Source of the DNA: an uncultured Clostridia bacterium
Lineage (GTDB): Bacteria; Bacillota; Clostridia; TANB77; CAG-508
DNA length: 29,147 nucleotides
NCBI GenBank assembly: GCA_934120315.1
Contig: CAKOTX010000013.1
Coordinates: forward strand, 1-29,147
Direction of reading: 5' to 3'
In this document: positions 1 to 9,723 of the stretch, in pieces
Layout of the letters: the number at the start of each line of letters is the position of its first letter
How positions within the stretch are numbered: the first letter of the stretch is position 1
Made by a program: the position numbers and the translations under genes
Notes under the pieces: generated by a model
Seen by the model: only the letters and a program-made list of their open reading frames with translations
Told to the model about the DNA's origin: nothing
The model's database searches: none

Positions 1-813
1 TTTACAAACTTACCAGTATATGATGAAGCTGGAAACAGAATCACATATACAATAGATGAAGTTGTAGCAAATGCTGAAGATCAAACAAAATTAGATTTAT
101 ATGTAAAAACAATAGACCAAGCACAAGGAATAATCACAAATACATTTGACTCAAGCAAATTAACAGATACAACAGAAGTATCAGCAACAAAAGCATGGGC
201 AAACATGGATAGTGATGCAGCAAGAGCAAATACAATAACATCAATAAAACTACAAGTAAAAAATGGTGATACAGTAGTAGCAGACCAAGTAGTAACAGCA
301 GATGATGGTTGGACACATAGATTTACAAACTTACCAGTATATGATGAAGCTGGAAACAGAATCACATATACAATAGATGAAGTTGTAGCAAATGCTGATG
401 ATCAAACAAAATTAGATTTATATGTAAAAACAATAGATCAAGAAAAAGGAATAATCACAAATACATTTGACCCAAGCAAATTAACAGACAAAACAGAAGT
501 ATCAGCAACAAAGGTATGGGCAAACATGAATAGTGATGCAGCAAGAACAAATACAATAACATCAATAAAACTACAAGTAAAAGCAAACGGAGAAGTAGCA
601 GCAGAACAAGTAGTAACAGCAGAAAATAATTGGACATATACATTTAAAGACTTACCAGTATATGATGAAGCTGGAAACAGAATCACATATACAATTGATG
701 AAGCTGTAGCAAATAATGATGATCAAACAAAATTAGGTTTATATGTAAAAACAATAGACCAAGCACAAGGAATAATCACAAATACATTTGATCCAAGCAA
801 AGTGCAAGACGAA
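1..813 (+). repeat. 321-bp tandem repeats encoding Cna_B-like domains
   Basis: The DNA encoding LPVYDEAGNRITYTIDE recurs at about 1, 322 and 643, always 321 bases apart. Many blocks are identical between copies at the nucleotide level, including synonymous positions. This suggests recent duplication or ongoing recombination. The array continues off the left edge, so its copy number is unknown. Confidence 0.9.
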
Positions 814-3072
814 AAAATAACACTTATAATGACAAAGGTATGGCAAGACAATAATAATTCATTTAATACAAGACCATTAGAAGTTAAATTAACAGTTGAT
901 AATAAAGAGTATAAATTAACAGGAGACATGAATGCTGAAAAATGGACTGCTGAAACAGCAGAGTTAAAGAAATATGATGAACAAGGTAATTTAATCAATT
1001 ATACTGCAACAGAAAATAAAGTACCAACAGGATATGAAAAGGTATCAGAAGAAGGTTTAACTGTAACAAATAGAGCAAATGAATTAATAAGTAAAACAGC
1101 ATATAAAGCAGCTGAAAATGGTGACATTGGAAATGCAGTTACAGATAACGATACATTTGCAGCAAATGAAACAGTATATTATAAAATTACATTAACAAAT
1201 GCTGGAAGTGAGCCAATTTCAAAAACAGTTACAGACGAAATTCCATTAAGATTAACATTAAATACAGTTGATGGAAAATCAGGAACAAGTGGAACAACTG
1301 TAAAAGGAGACAATTGGACAGTTACTAAAAATGATAAAGAACAATCAGTAGTAACATGGGAAGTAAAAGACTTGACAGCAGGTGATACAAGAGAATTAAT
1401 AATAAAAGCAACAGTTGTAGCAGAAGCAGAATATAAAGATATATGCAACAAGACAATTGATGGAACAACAGCATATACTGCAAAACTATTTGTAAGAAAA
1501 GATGGAAAAGTACCATATGAAGGTAGTGGAACTGGATATGATGCATCACTATATACAGGAGAACTAGGAACAGTTTACTTAAATAGCTCAGATTTACACT
1601 ATGATACTAATGCAAACTTAAAGAATGATGATCTATATTATTTGATAAAAAATAATAATATAATAACAGATATGGTTGCAAAAGGAATAACAAGAACTCA
1701 ATTAGTCGATGCATTAAAAACAAATGGAACAACATTAAATGATGATGAAGTTGTAGTATGGTATGTAATAAAGAATGAATCTGATGGATATCACATAGAT
1801 GGTGTAATCAGAAAGATTTCATCATTAACAGAAATTACTAATACAGCTTTTACAGATAAAGTAAGCTCAGACTCAACAATAAAATTAGAAGATATTGAAA
1901 TTGGTCAAAGAGGAAGCATAACAGTAAAAAGTATTACATCTTCAACAGATACAGTATCAACACCAATGGATGTAGTATTTGTACTAGATACTTCTGGAAG
2001 TATGACATATGGATTAAAAAATACAAATTCACAAGAAGAAAGTAGAGCTAAAGCTATGGTAAATGCTGTAAATAGTTCTATAAAAACTATAATGAGCAAA
2101 AATAAAGACAGTAGAGTAGGTGTAGTTGGATTTAGTGAAGATGCATCAACAATTATACCATTAGGAAACTATGCTCAAAATATAGATTATTTAACAAGAG
2201 AATATTCAGCAGGTGGTTGGATGCATGGCAGTAGCCAAACAATAAAATCTAATGTTGGAAATAAATTATCAAGACAAGTAACAGGAGGAACTAATACACA
2301 ATCAGGTATAAAATTAGGTGCAGAAATGCTTACAAGTAATCAGAATACAACAACGGCAACAGTTACTTTAAAAGACGGAACAACAAAGACTATAACTCGT
2401 ACACCATTATTAATCTTAGTTACAGATGGAGAACCAACATATTATTATGGCAATGCAACTGCAACAGGAAAGGTTAATGGACAGGGATATACAAAGGAAA
2501 CAAACGAGAATTACTATTATTGGACATTAAGAACAGCAAAATATTATAAAGATCAAATAACAAATAAATATTATCAAAAAACTGATAAAACAGCTAAAGT
2601 ATTTACAATAGGAATTGGATTAAGTGGAAACGAAGCAGTAGCAATGTTAAACCCAACTGAAGAGAATGTAAATGCATGCAACAACAATAATAGTCAGCAA
2701 AAAGCACTATATAAGTTAATTACAAACAATGGAAAAGTAGCACCAGGTGCATATAGTTATGCAAATGGAAGTAAAACAGGAAAAATAGAAGAAAGTGACT
2801 TAACAGGCTTCTTAAATACATCTATAGATTCTTCATTAGAGAATGAAGAAAATAGAGCAATAACAGTAGAAGAATCTAAAGCAAGAAGAGTTGAACTTGG
2901 AACAATTAACGAAGAAAAAGAGTTTTCATTAACAGTTGGAACAGATAGTTACACAAGTTTAAAGGCAGCGATGAAGGCTGGATATGTAAAAAAAGCAACA
3001 TCAACAACATATTATTTAGACTTAAGTGAAATTTCAAGGTCAACTAATGTTGAAATAGTTTACTGGAACTAG
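1..3072 (+). CDS. Cna_B-repeat / DUF11 / VWA surface adhesin, 3' part (5' end outside window)
   Basis: The frame is open from base 1, so the gene begins upstream; the ATG at 205 is internal. Visible order: Cna_B-like repeats with an exact 321-nt (107-residue) period (partial to 171, then 172-492 and 493-813), a diverged fourth one (about 814-1080), a DUF11-like stretch (about 1084-1460), an unassigned segment, and a VWA domain (about 1960-2850) with the MIDAS motif DTSGS, the TGGTNT threonine and TDGEP. Each repeat has a strand-A Lys (TKVW or TKAW), a Glu in YTIDE and an Asn in ITNTF, the usual elements of an intramolecular isopeptide bond. Such proteins are cell-surface adhesins or pilus components. 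Oddly, the C-terminus ends in NVEIVYWN with no LPXTG motif, membrane anchor or basic tail, so either anchoring is non-sortase, the protein is released, or the 3' end was lost. A terminator follows directly. Confidence 0.85.
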   Translation, partial: FTNLPVYDEAGNRITYTIDEVVANAEDQTKLDLYVKTIDQAQGIITNTFDSSKLTDTTEVSATKAWANMDSDAARANTITSIKLQVKNGDTVVADQVVTADDGWTHRFTNLPVYDEAGNRITYTIDEVVANADDQTKLDLYVKTIDQEKGIITNTFDPSKLTDKTEVSATKVWANMNSDAARTNTITSIKLQVKANGEVAAEQVVTAENNWTYTFKDLPVYDEAGNRITYTIDEAVANNDDQTKLGLYVKTIDQAQGIITNTFDPSKVQDEKITLIMTKVWQDNNNSFNTRPLEVKLTVDNKEYKLTGDMNAEKWTAETAELKKYDEQGNLINYTATENKVPTGYEKVSEEGLTVTNRANELISKTAYKAAENGDIGNAVTDNDTFAANETVYYKITLTNAGSEPISKTVTDEIPLRLTLNTVDGKSGTSGTTVKGDNWTVTKNDKEQSVVTWEVKDLTAGDTRELIIKATVVAEAEYKDICNKTIDGTTAYTAKLFVRKDGKVPYEGSGTGYDASLYTGELGTVYLNSSDLHYDTNANLKNDDLYYLIKNNNIITDMVAKGITRTQLVDALKTNGTTLNDDEVVVWYVIKNESDGYHIDGVIRKISSLTEITNTAFTDKVSSDSTIKLEDIEIGQRGSITVKSITSSTDTVSTPMDVVFVLDTSGSMTYGLKNTNSQEESRAKAMVNAVNSSIKTIMSKNKDSRVGVVGFSEDASTIIPLGNYAQNIDYLTREYSAGGWMHGSSQTIKSNVGNKLSRQVTGGTNTQSGIKLGAEMLTSNQNTTTATVTLKDGTTKTITRTPLLILVTDGEPTYYYGNATATGKVNGQGYTKETNENYYYWTLRTAKYYKDQITNKYYQKTDKTAKVFTIGIGLSGNEAVAMLNPTEENVNACNNNNSQQKALYKLITNNGKVAPGAYSYANGSKTGKIEESDLTGFLNTSIDSSLENEENRAITVEESKARRVELGTINEEKEFSLTVGTDSYTSLKAAMKAGYVKKATSTTYYLDLSEISRSTNVEIVYWN

Positions 3073-3092
3073 CTAGTATTGAAGTCAAAAGT

Positions 3093-3120
3093 AAAAAGGA
3101 TCGCAAAGCGGTCCTTTTTA
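3093..3120 (+). terminator. Rho-independent terminator after the adhesin gene
   Basis: A stem pairs 3094-3104 (AAAAGGATCGC) with 3108-3118 (GCGGTCCTTTT) around an AAA loop, followed by T-rich sequence. The stem is A-rich on its 5' side, so it may also stop tmcAL transcripts arriving from the other strand. Confidence 0.85.
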
Positions 3121-3127
3121 TATTGTT

Positions 3128-4366
3128 TTAATATGTAATTAATTTATGCGTATAATCTAAATTACCAATAGAATCATATTCATATCCTAAAGTGTAAACA
3201 TTAGTAGCCCAAATATCTTTTTCAAGCAATTGTTTCATATTTTTATTAGGATTGCTATCCATAAATTTTTTTACAGAAGAAATTATAGTTAATTTCTTAT
3301 TAGTTTTAGAAATTTCACTAATTAATTCACGTCCTTTATCATTAAAACCTAAAACTCGTATATAAGGTTTTGTGGTTTTAGAAAGTTGCATATCTTTTTT
3401 AGTAATGCCAAGAATAGCATATAAAAGAATACGTTGTAATCTAGTTTGAGTATATCTTTTAGTATTTATAATTGATAATAATTCACAAACAGTGTTACAT
3501 TGGTTAACAGCTGATTTTATTGCAAATTCAAGACCTTCAGAAACATCTGGCAAATTTGCAATTTCATCTGTAGACATTCTTCTTAATGTATAAATAATTA
3601 ATTTATCAAAGTCTGAAATATTTTTAACGATATTTCCATTTTCCATAGCATCATTTAGAATCTTATAAGAGGCTTCTGGCATAAATCTTTGCAGAATGTC
3701 TGAATGATGAGTAGCGCATAGCTTACGAAGAGCAGTAGCACTAGCAAATTGAGAATCAGTAGGAATTGTATCATCATTATATTTTGAATCTTTACGTTGT
3801 ATTGTAATAGGTTGCATAGGACTTTTTTGCCTTTTTATAGCCTTTAAATATTCTATACCTAAAATATTATTAGGAGAAGAAAGTACACTTGCAAATCTAC
3901 GAACATCATTTAAATACATCATTAAAGCTCTTTCTCTAGCTTTTGGAAAAGATACACCTTTATCTAATTCATGTGATAGTAATGTTTTATACTCAGGTGG
4001 TTCATCAACTAAGACATCTGTAACTTGAGATAAAATTGAGATATCATTGCATTCACTACCAAAAGAAAGAAAGTTTACTATTCCAAGAGAATCTAAAATT
4101 TTAACAGCTCCAGAGGCAAAGTTTTCTGCACTGGAAATAGCATAAACAGTAGGCAACTCTATTACCAAATCAATACCGTTTTCTATGGCCATTTGAGCTC
4201 TAGTCCATTTATCTACAATAGCAACATCACCTCTTTGAGTAAAATTTCCACTTATTACAGCTATTGAGTAATCAGAATTTGTAATTGATTTTGAACTATT
4301 TAATTGGTAAAGATGTCCATTATGAAATGGATTATATTCTGCAATTATCCCTAAAACATTACTCAT
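3128..4366 (-). CDS. tmcAL: tRNA(Met) cytidine acetate ligase (TmcAL, YlbM family)
   Basis: The 412-residue product matches the length of the Bacillus YlbM/TmcAL family (about 415). Near the N-terminus it has GIIAEYNPFHNGH, the HxGH nucleotidyltransferase motif, then SGNFTQRGD and FGSECND, all typical of the family. The enzyme is known to use acetate and ATP to form N4-acetylcytidine at the wobble position of elongator tRNA-Met; an elongator-type tRNA-Met gene lies in this window at 24130. The ATG at 4366 has an AGGAGG site just upstream. The gene is divergent from rnhA. Assignment to the family is firm; the activity is inferred from it. Confidence 0.92.
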   Translation of the reverse strand: MSNVLGIIAEYNPFHNGHLYQLNSSKSITNSDYSIAVISGNFTQRGDVAIVDKWTRAQMAIENGIDLVIELPTVYAISSAENFASGAVKILDSLGIVNFLSFGSECNDISILSQVTDVLVDEPPEYKTLLSHELDKGVSFPKARERALMMYLNDVRRFASVLSSPNNILGIEYLKAIKRQKSPMQPITIQRKDSKYNDDTIPTDSQFASATALRKLCATHHSDILQRFMPEASYKILNDAMENGNIVKNISDFDKLIIYTLRRMSTDEIANLPDVSEGLEFAIKSAVNQCNTVCELLSIINTKRYTQTRLQRILLYAILGITKKDMQLSKTTKPYIRVLGFNDKGRELISEISKTNKKLTIISSVKKFMDSNPNKNMKQLLEKDIWATNVYTLGYEYDSIGNLDYTHKLITY

Positions 4367-4473
4367 GAAAAACCTCCTAACATATTGAAAATTTCATAAT
4401 TTATGATATAATCTTATCACAAAACATAAAAAAAGCAAATACTTATAATAAAATATGAAAGGAAAATTTCAAT

Positions 4474-4911
4474 ATGGAAGATAAAATAATCATATATACA
4501 GACGGTGCATGCTCAGGAAATCCTGGCCCAGGAGGTTGGGGAGCAATTCTAATGTATAAAGATGCAAAAAAAGAAATTTCTGGAGGATGCAAACAAACAA
4601 CTAATAATATAATGGAAATTACAGCTGTTGTGGAAGCTTTAAAATGTTTAAAAGTAGAGAGTGATGTACAAGTTTATAGTGATAGTGCATATACAGTAAA
4701 TGCTTTTAAGCAAGGTTGGATATATAACTGGATGAAAAATGGTTGGAAAACTTCAAATGGTTCAGCAGTAAAAAATAAAGAACTTTGGCAAGAATTGTAT
4801 GCATTAACTAAAAAGCATAAAGTCGAATTTATAAAAGTAAAGGGACATGCTGATAATGAATTTAACAATAGATGTGATGAAATGGCAAGAGAAGCAATAA
4901 GCAAGTTGTAA
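4474..4911 (+). CDS. rnhA: Ribonuclease HI
   Basis: The 145-residue protein has the full RNase HI fold signature: YTDGACSGNPGPGGWG (Asp10), NNIMEIT (Glu48), VYSDSAY (Asp70), the flexible-loop His in KGHADN (His125) and NNRCDEMAR (Asp135). It cleaves the RNA strand of RNA:DNA hybrids using two metal ions, for example in R-loops and Okazaki primers. Length and motif spacing match classical bacterial RnhA, with no extra N-terminal hybrid-binding domain. AAAGGA lies about ten bases before the ATG. It is divergent from tmcAL across a 107-base A+T-rich gap and is followed by sleB. Confidence 0.95.
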   Translation: MEDKIIIYTDGACSGNPGPGGWGAILMYKDAKKEISGGCKQTTNNIMEITAVVEALKCLKVESDVQVYSDSAYTVNAFKQGWIYNWMKNGWKTSNGSAVKNKELWQELYALTKKHKVEFIKVKGHADNEFNNRCDEMAREAISKL

Positions 4912-4977
4912 CTTTTATTGTATAAAAAATCCTAAATTGTATAAAATAATATAAATTTTATGCAAAGGGTGGATAAG

Positions 4978-5655
4978 ATGAAAAGAAAAATAATTGGTTT
5001 TATTTTAATAATGCTATTAGTAGTTACATTTATAACAATATTAGCTATGCAAAATAATGAAGTATTAGCATTATCCAAATATGGTTCTAGAGGAAGCGAA
5101 GTTAGAACGATACAAGAAAAATTAAAAAGATGGGGATATTATACTGGCGGAGTTGACGGAATATATGGAAGTTTAACTGTATCTGCTGTAAAAAAATTTC
5201 AGCAGAAAAATGGCTTAACTGTTGATGGAATTGCAGGAACAAAAACACTTGCTGCAATGGGAATAACTAGCAGTTCATCTTCTAGTGGAAGCTCTACTAA
5301 TTACTCATCAAATGTAAATTTACTAGCTAGAGCAATTTATGGAGAAGCAAGAGGAGAGCCATATAATGGACAAGTTGCAGTTGGAGCGGTTATAATGAAC
5401 AGAGTAAAAAGTAGTAAATTTCCAAATACAATTGCAGGGGTAATTTATCAAAGGGGAGCTTTTGATGCGGTATCAGATGGTCAAATAAATTTGAATCCAG
5501 ATAGTACAGCAAAAAAAGCAGCACAAGATGCGTTAAATGGATGGGATCCATCATATGGAGCAATTTATTATTTTAATCCAAGTACAGCAACTAATAAATG
5601 GATCTGGTCAAGACCAATGACTGTAACTATTGGAAAACATAGATTTTGTAAATAA
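4978..5655 (+). CDS. sleB: Spore cortex-lytic enzyme SleB-like (peptidoglycan-binding plus Hydrolase_2)
   Basis: The 225-residue protein starts best at 4978, where an AAGGGTGG site is well spaced; an in-frame ATG at 4960 has none. It has a hydrophobic signal segment (about residues 5-30), a peptidoglycan-binding domain (GSRGSEVRTIQEKL through VDGIYGSLT to VDGIAGTKTL, about 36-95), a short Ser-rich linker, and a SleB/CwlJ-type hydrolase domain (LLARAIYGEARGEP, VAVGAVIMNRV, C-terminal GKHRFCK). SleB lyses cortex peptidoglycan containing muramic-delta-lactam during germination. There is no ypeB-like partner in this window. Upstream, TGTATAAA occurs twice (from about 4919), but I cannot define a forespore promoter confidently. 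Confidence 0.9.
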   Translation: MKRKIIGFILIMLLVVTFITILAMQNNEVLALSKYGSRGSEVRTIQEKLKRWGYYTGGVDGIYGSLTVSAVKKFQQKNGLTVDGIAGTKTLAAMGITSSSSSSGSSTNYSSNVNLLARAIYGEARGEPYNGQVAVGAVIMNRVKSSKFPNTIAGVIYQRGAFDAVSDGQINLNPDSTAKKAAQDALNGWDPSYGAIYYFNPSTATNKWIWSRPMTVTIGKHRFCK

Positions 5656-5685
5656 AAAAAGCACTTCGATTTGAAGTGCTTTTTT
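5654..5685. terminator. Bidirectional terminator between sleB and the small membrane gene
   Basis: A near-perfect hairpin pairs AAAAAAGCACTTC with GAAGTGCTTTTTT around a five-base loop. The T-run on one strand and A-run on the other let it serve both convergent genes. Confidence 0.9.
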
Positions 5686-5958
5686 CTATACATATTTTTT
5701 TAATCTAATTAAAATAGCAATTCCTAATAAAATTAATAATACTCCGACAACGATTAAACAAATACATAAGATATTTGTTAATTCTAAATCAAAATCAGAA
5801 GTTGAAACAGTTGATGATAATGTAGAGCTATTAGAAGAATTATTAGAAGTATTAGTGTTACCTAAATTCATATCAACAGCTGCGAAAGTATAAGAACAAC
5901 TTGATATTATTGCTAATGCTATTGATAAAATTACAACAAATTTAAAAAGTTTTGACAT
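5686..5958 (-). CDS. Small Ser/Asn-rich exported or membrane protein, unknown function
   Basis: The 90-residue protein is not one I recognise. It has a hydrophobic N-terminal signal-like segment (about 5-26, with Cys21 in ISSCSYTFA and possible cleavage after TFA), a low-complexity Ser/Thr/Asn linker (about 35-55), and one C-terminal membrane helix (about 61-84) ending in the basic tail RLKKYV. This looks like a surface peptide held by a C-terminal anchor: hydrophobic helix plus positive tail, but without LPXTG. A GGAGGG site precedes the ATG at good spacing, which supports expression. It converges on sleB through a shared terminator and is divergent from the ABC transporter operon. Confidence 0.7.
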   Translation of the reverse strand: MSKLFKFVVILSIALAIISSCSYTFAAVDMNLGNTNTSNNSSNSSTLSSTVSTSDFDLELTNILCICLIVVGVLLILLGIAILIRLKKYV

Positions 5959-6053
5959 TTGTATATCCCTCCTATAAAATGCATATCTGATATCTAAATA
6001 TTATGACATAATAATATCAAAACTGTGAAAAAAAGTCAACAAAAAAATAAAAA

Positions 6054-6082
6054 TGGACTTCAAAAGAACACAAAATTATGAT
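6054..6082 (+). promoter_or_regulatory. SigA-type promoter for the ABC-thioredoxin operon
   Basis: TGGACT (6054-6059) and TATGAT (6077-6082) are separated by exactly 17 bases and lie just upstream of the strong AAGGAGGAG site of the ATPase gene. Confidence 0.6.
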
Positions 6083-6110
6083 ATACTCCACTTGAAAAGG
6101 AGGAGATAAG

Positions 6111-6812
6111 ATGCCTTACATAGAATTTAAAAATGTTTGTAAAGAATATAAAATGGGAGAAGTAAAAATAAAAGCATTAGATAATACAAATTTTAGTATA
6201 GAAAAAGGAGAGTTAGTTGTAATTGTTGGACCATCAGGTGCAGGAAAAACCACAACATTAAATATATTAGGAGGAATGGATACTGCAACATCTGGTTCTG
6301 TAACTATAGATGGAAAAGAAGTAACTAAATTAAAAAATAAAGAACTTATAAAATATAGAAGAGATGATATAGGTTTTGTATTTCAATTTTATAATTTGGT
6401 TCAAAATCTTACTGCAAAAGAAAATGTAGAATTAGCAACTCAAATTTGTAAAGACTCTTTAGATCCAGTAGAAGTGTTAGAAAAAGTAGGATTAAAAGAT
6501 AGAATGAATAATTTTCCTTCACAATTATCAGGAGGAGAACAACAAAGAGTTGCGATAGCAAGAGCAATAGCTAAAAATCCAAAACTTTTATTATGTGATG
6601 AACCAACAGGAGCATTAGATTATAAAACAGGAAAACAGATATTAAAATTATTACAAGATACAGCAAGAAAAGAAAATATGACTGTTTTAATAATAACACA
6701 TAATACAGCAATAGCACCAATGGCAGATAAAGTAATTCATTTTAAGAATGGTACAGCTGAAAGCATAGAAATAAATAAAAATCCACAACCAATAGAAGAA
6801 ATTGAATGGTAG
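6111..6812 (+). CDS. ABC transporter ATP-binding protein (MacB/LolD-type)
   Basis: The 233-residue protein has Walker A GPSGAGKT (about residues 40-47), a Q-loop in FVFQFYNLVQNLT, signature LSGGEQQR, Walker B LLLCDEPTGALD and the switch histidine in IITHN. The Q-loop and signature wording are typical of the MacB/LolD/FtsE group, which work with FtsX-type permeases by mechanotransmission rather than by carrying substrate through a channel. The next gene, nine bases downstream, encodes exactly such a permease. An AAGGAGGAG site precedes the ATG. The substrate is unknown; in Firmicutes related pairs handle antimicrobial peptides or envelope lipids and proteins. Confidence 0.92.
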   Translation: MPYIEFKNVCKEYKMGEVKIKALDNTNFSIEKGELVVIVGPSGAGKTTTLNILGGMDTATSGSVTIDGKEVTKLKNKELIKYRRDDIGFVFQFYNLVQNLTAKENVELATQICKDSLDPVEVLEKVGLKDRMNNFPSQLSGGEQQRVAIARAIAKNPKLLLCDEPTGALDYKTGKQILKLLQDTARKENMTVLIITHNTAIAPMADKVIHFKNGTAESIEINKNPQPIEEIEW

Positions 6813-6821
6813 AGGAGTGAT

Positions 6822-9710
6822 ATGATGAAAAAAGCGTTATTAAGAGATAGCATAAAAGAAATAAAAAATACGTATAAAAGATTTATTTCTATATTAGTAA
6901 TGGCATTTTTAGGAGTAGGATTTTTTGCAGGCTTAAGAGCAGCTTCACCAGATATGTTAGACACTATTGATAAATTTTATAGAGATAGTCAAGTATTTGA
7001 TATAAAAATATTATCAACATTAGGATTAACAGAGTCAGATATAGAAGCACTGAAAAATATAGATGGAGTAGAAAATGTTGCAGGAAGCTATGAAGTTGAT
7101 GGGAAAATAGAATTAGATAAAAAAGAAATTATTACAAAATTAATAACTGTTGGAGATATAAACAAGCCAATTTTATTAGATGGAAATTTGCCACAAAATG
7201 CGGATGAATGTGCAGTAGAAGAAAGCTTTTTGGAAGCAAATAATAAGAAAATTGGAGATATAATTCAAGTTGATGTTGAGAAAACCAAAAATGATAATGG
7301 AGATGAAATTGAATATTTAAAAAATAATCAATTAAAAATAGTCGGAACAATTCAAAGTCCATTATATGTTTCAAGAGATAGAGGAACAAGTAAACTTGGA
7401 AATGGAAAAATAAATTATTATATGTATATTTCTAAAGATAATATCAATGCAAATGAAATATACACAAGTATTTATGTAACAGCTAAAAATACTGAACAAA
7501 CAGCTAGTACTAAATATGAAGATTATATAGAACAAATTAAAAATAATATTGAAGAAATAAAAAGCGAAAGAGAACAAGCTAGAAGAAATCAATTAGTAGA
7601 ATTAGCAAATGGAAAAGTAGCAGATGCAGAAAATGAATTAAATACACAAAAACAAGAGGCAGAGGCAAAAATTAATGATGCAGAAAAAGAATTGCAAGAG
7701 GCACGTAAAAAAATAGAAGATGGAGAAAAAGAGATTGCAATAAATAAAAAGAATGCAGATACTCAATTTGCAAATGCGCAAAAAGAAATAGATTATGCCA
7801 GAGCACAATTACAAGGAACAAATTCGATATTAGATCAAAAAGAACAAGAACTAAATTTAACAAAAAGCAAGACATATGCACAAATAACTGAAGCTCAAAA
7901 TAAAATTAATGAATCAAAAAAAGAATTAGAAGATGGCGAACAAGAACTTGCAAAAAACAAAGAAGAATTCAATACAAAAATTGCTGATGCAGAAGCAAAA
8001 TTACAAGAAGCAAAAGACAAAATAAATGATATAGAAAATCCAAAATGGTATATATTAGACAGAAACTCTAATGAAGGATATGTAGGAATTATACAAGCTA
8101 CAAAAAGTATGGAAAATATAAGTAAAGTATTTCCAATTGTATTTTTTGCTGTTGCAGCATTAATATCTTTAACATCTATGACAAGAATGGTAGAAGAACA
8201 GAGAACACAAATAGGAACACTAAAAGCATTAGGATATAATCAATTTCAGATTATGGGCAAATATATTTTATACGCAAGTTTAGCAAGTATTATTGGTGGA
8301 ATATTAGGAATGTGCGTAGGATTTGAAACATTACCAAGAATAATTTGGATGTTATATATGATGATGTATCAAATGACACCTAATATATTAATAAGTTTTA
8401 ATTGGAAATATGGATTGTTAGGATTGATATTAATTTGTATATGTATAATAGGAGCAACAATTTATTCTGCAATTAGAGAATTAAAAGAAACTCCATCAGC
8501 ACTGATGAGACCAAAGGCTCCTAAAGCCGGAAATAGAGTAATGCTGGAAAGAATACCATTTATATGGAAACATTTGAATTTTAGCCATAAAGTAACAGTA
8601 AGAAATATCTTTAGATATAAAAAGAGATTTTTAATGACGATAATAGGAATTTTTGGATGTACATCACTAATTGTAACTGGATTTGGAATTAAAGATTCAA
8701 TAAAAACAATAGTTCCAAGTCAATTTGAAAAGGTATTCTCATATAATATGCAAGTAAGTGTAAAAGATGATATATCTGAAGAAACTGAGCAAAAACTTGT
8801 AGATGAGTTAAGAGAAAATTCGCAGGTTCAAAAAGCGATAGAAACAGATATGACGTCTGTAACTGCAGTAAATGGCGAAAATGAAGAAGATGTGCAAGTC
8901 ATAATTCCAAGAGATAATTTTGATGGAGTAATAAATTTATATGATGCTAAAAGTAAAAAAACAGTTGAATTACAGGAAAATGAAATTTGTTTAACAGATA
9001 AATGTGCTCAATTACTTGGTGTTAAAGCAGGAGATACTATAAAATTAAAAGATGATAATAAAGAAATTGATGCTAAAGTTTCTAATATAGTAGAAAACTA
9101 TGTATCACATTATATTTATATGTCAAAAGATACATATGAAAATTTATTTGGAGAAAAATACAATACAAATGTAATTTTCTTAAAAAATGTTGACTTAACG
9201 GAAGCGGAAGAAGATGAGTTAATAACAAATTTAATGAGTAAAGAAGGTGTTTCTTCTGCAACTAGAATTTCAAGTATGATGGGAATGATTGATGATACAT
9301 TAAAATCTTTAAATTATGTTGTAATAGTATTAATTGTTTCTGCTGGATTGCTTGCATTTGTAGTGTTATACAATTTAGCAAATGTAAATATAAGTGAAAG
9401 AATTAGAGAACTTGCAACAATAAAAGTTTTAGGATTTTATGATAAAGAAGTATATGATTATGTCACAAGGGAAACAATAATCTTAACTATAATTGGAATA
9501 GTCTTAGGACTATTTGGAGGCTATTTCTTAAATTATTATTTAATTGGAACTTGTGAAATAAATACATTAAGATTTTGCAAAATAGTAGAACCGATTAGCT
9601 ATGTATATGCAGTCATAATTACAGTTGTATTTACTATGATAGTAAATATTGTTACTTATTTTGCTTTAAAGAAAATTGATATGATAGAAAGCTTGAAAAG
9701 TGTAGAATAA
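6822..9710 (+). CDS. FtsX-family ABC transporter permease with extracytoplasmic coiled coil
   Basis: The 962-residue protein has an N-terminal membrane helix (about 20-40), a large extracytoplasmic region, three further helices in a first FtsX domain (about 430-560), a second N-terminal-type helix (about 605-625), another extracytoplasmic region, and a final FtsX domain (about 830-955). This is the ten-helix layout of two fused FtsX units. Residues about 240-405 are rich in Glu, Lys, Ala and Gln with phrases such as AEAKINDAEKELQEARKKIEDGEKE, predicting a long coiled coil outside the membrane. Both FtsX cores show the family phrases RTQIGTLKALGY and IRELATIKVLGF. It pairs with the ATPase just upstream and is followed 13 bases later by thioredoxin. 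The substrate cannot be deduced. An in-frame ATG one codon downstream (6825) is an equally possible start. Confidence 0.9.
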   Translation: MMKKALLRDSIKEIKNTYKRFISILVMAFLGVGFFAGLRAASPDMLDTIDKFYRDSQVFDIKILSTLGLTESDIEALKNIDGVENVAGSYEVDGKIELDKKEIITKLITVGDINKPILLDGNLPQNADECAVEESFLEANNKKIGDIIQVDVEKTKNDNGDEIEYLKNNQLKIVGTIQSPLYVSRDRGTSKLGNGKINYYMYISKDNINANEIYTSIYVTAKNTEQTASTKYEDYIEQIKNNIEEIKSEREQARRNQLVELANGKVADAENELNTQKQEAEAKINDAEKELQEARKKIEDGEKEIAINKKNADTQFANAQKEIDYARAQLQGTNSILDQKEQELNLTKSKTYAQITEAQNKINESKKELEDGEQELAKNKEEFNTKIADAEAKLQEAKDKINDIENPKWYILDRNSNEGYVGIIQATKSMENISKVFPIVFFAVAALISLTSMTRMVEEQRTQIGTLKALGYNQFQIMGKYILYASLASIIGGILGMCVGFETLPRIIWMLYMMMYQMTPNILISFNWKYGLLGLILICICIIGATIYSAIRELKETPSALMRPKAPKAGNRVMLERIPFIWKHLNFSHKVTVRNIFRYKKRFLMTIIGIFGCTSLIVTGFGIKDSIKTIVPSQFEKVFSYNMQVSVKDDISEETEQKLVDELRENSQVQKAIETDMTSVTAVNGENEEDVQVIIPRDNFDGVINLYDAKSKKTVELQENEICLTDKCAQLLGVKAGDTIKLKDDNKEIDAKVSNIVENYVSHYIYMSKDTYENLFGEKYNTNVIFLKNVDLTEAEEDELITNLMSKEGVSSATRISSMMGMIDDTLKSLNYVVIVLIVSAGLLAFVVLYNLANVNISERIRELATIKVLGFYDKEVYDYVTRETIILTIIGIVLGLFGGYFLNYYLIGTCEINTLRFCKIVEPISYVYAVIITVVFTMIVNIVTYFALKKIDMIESLKSVE

Positions 9711-9723
9711 TAGGAGGTAGAGT

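Noticed and set aside
4916..4950. Forespore promoter upstream of sleB from the doubled TGTATAAA
   Set aside because: No -10 element fits with 17-18 base spacing; the A+T-rich context makes chance matches likely.
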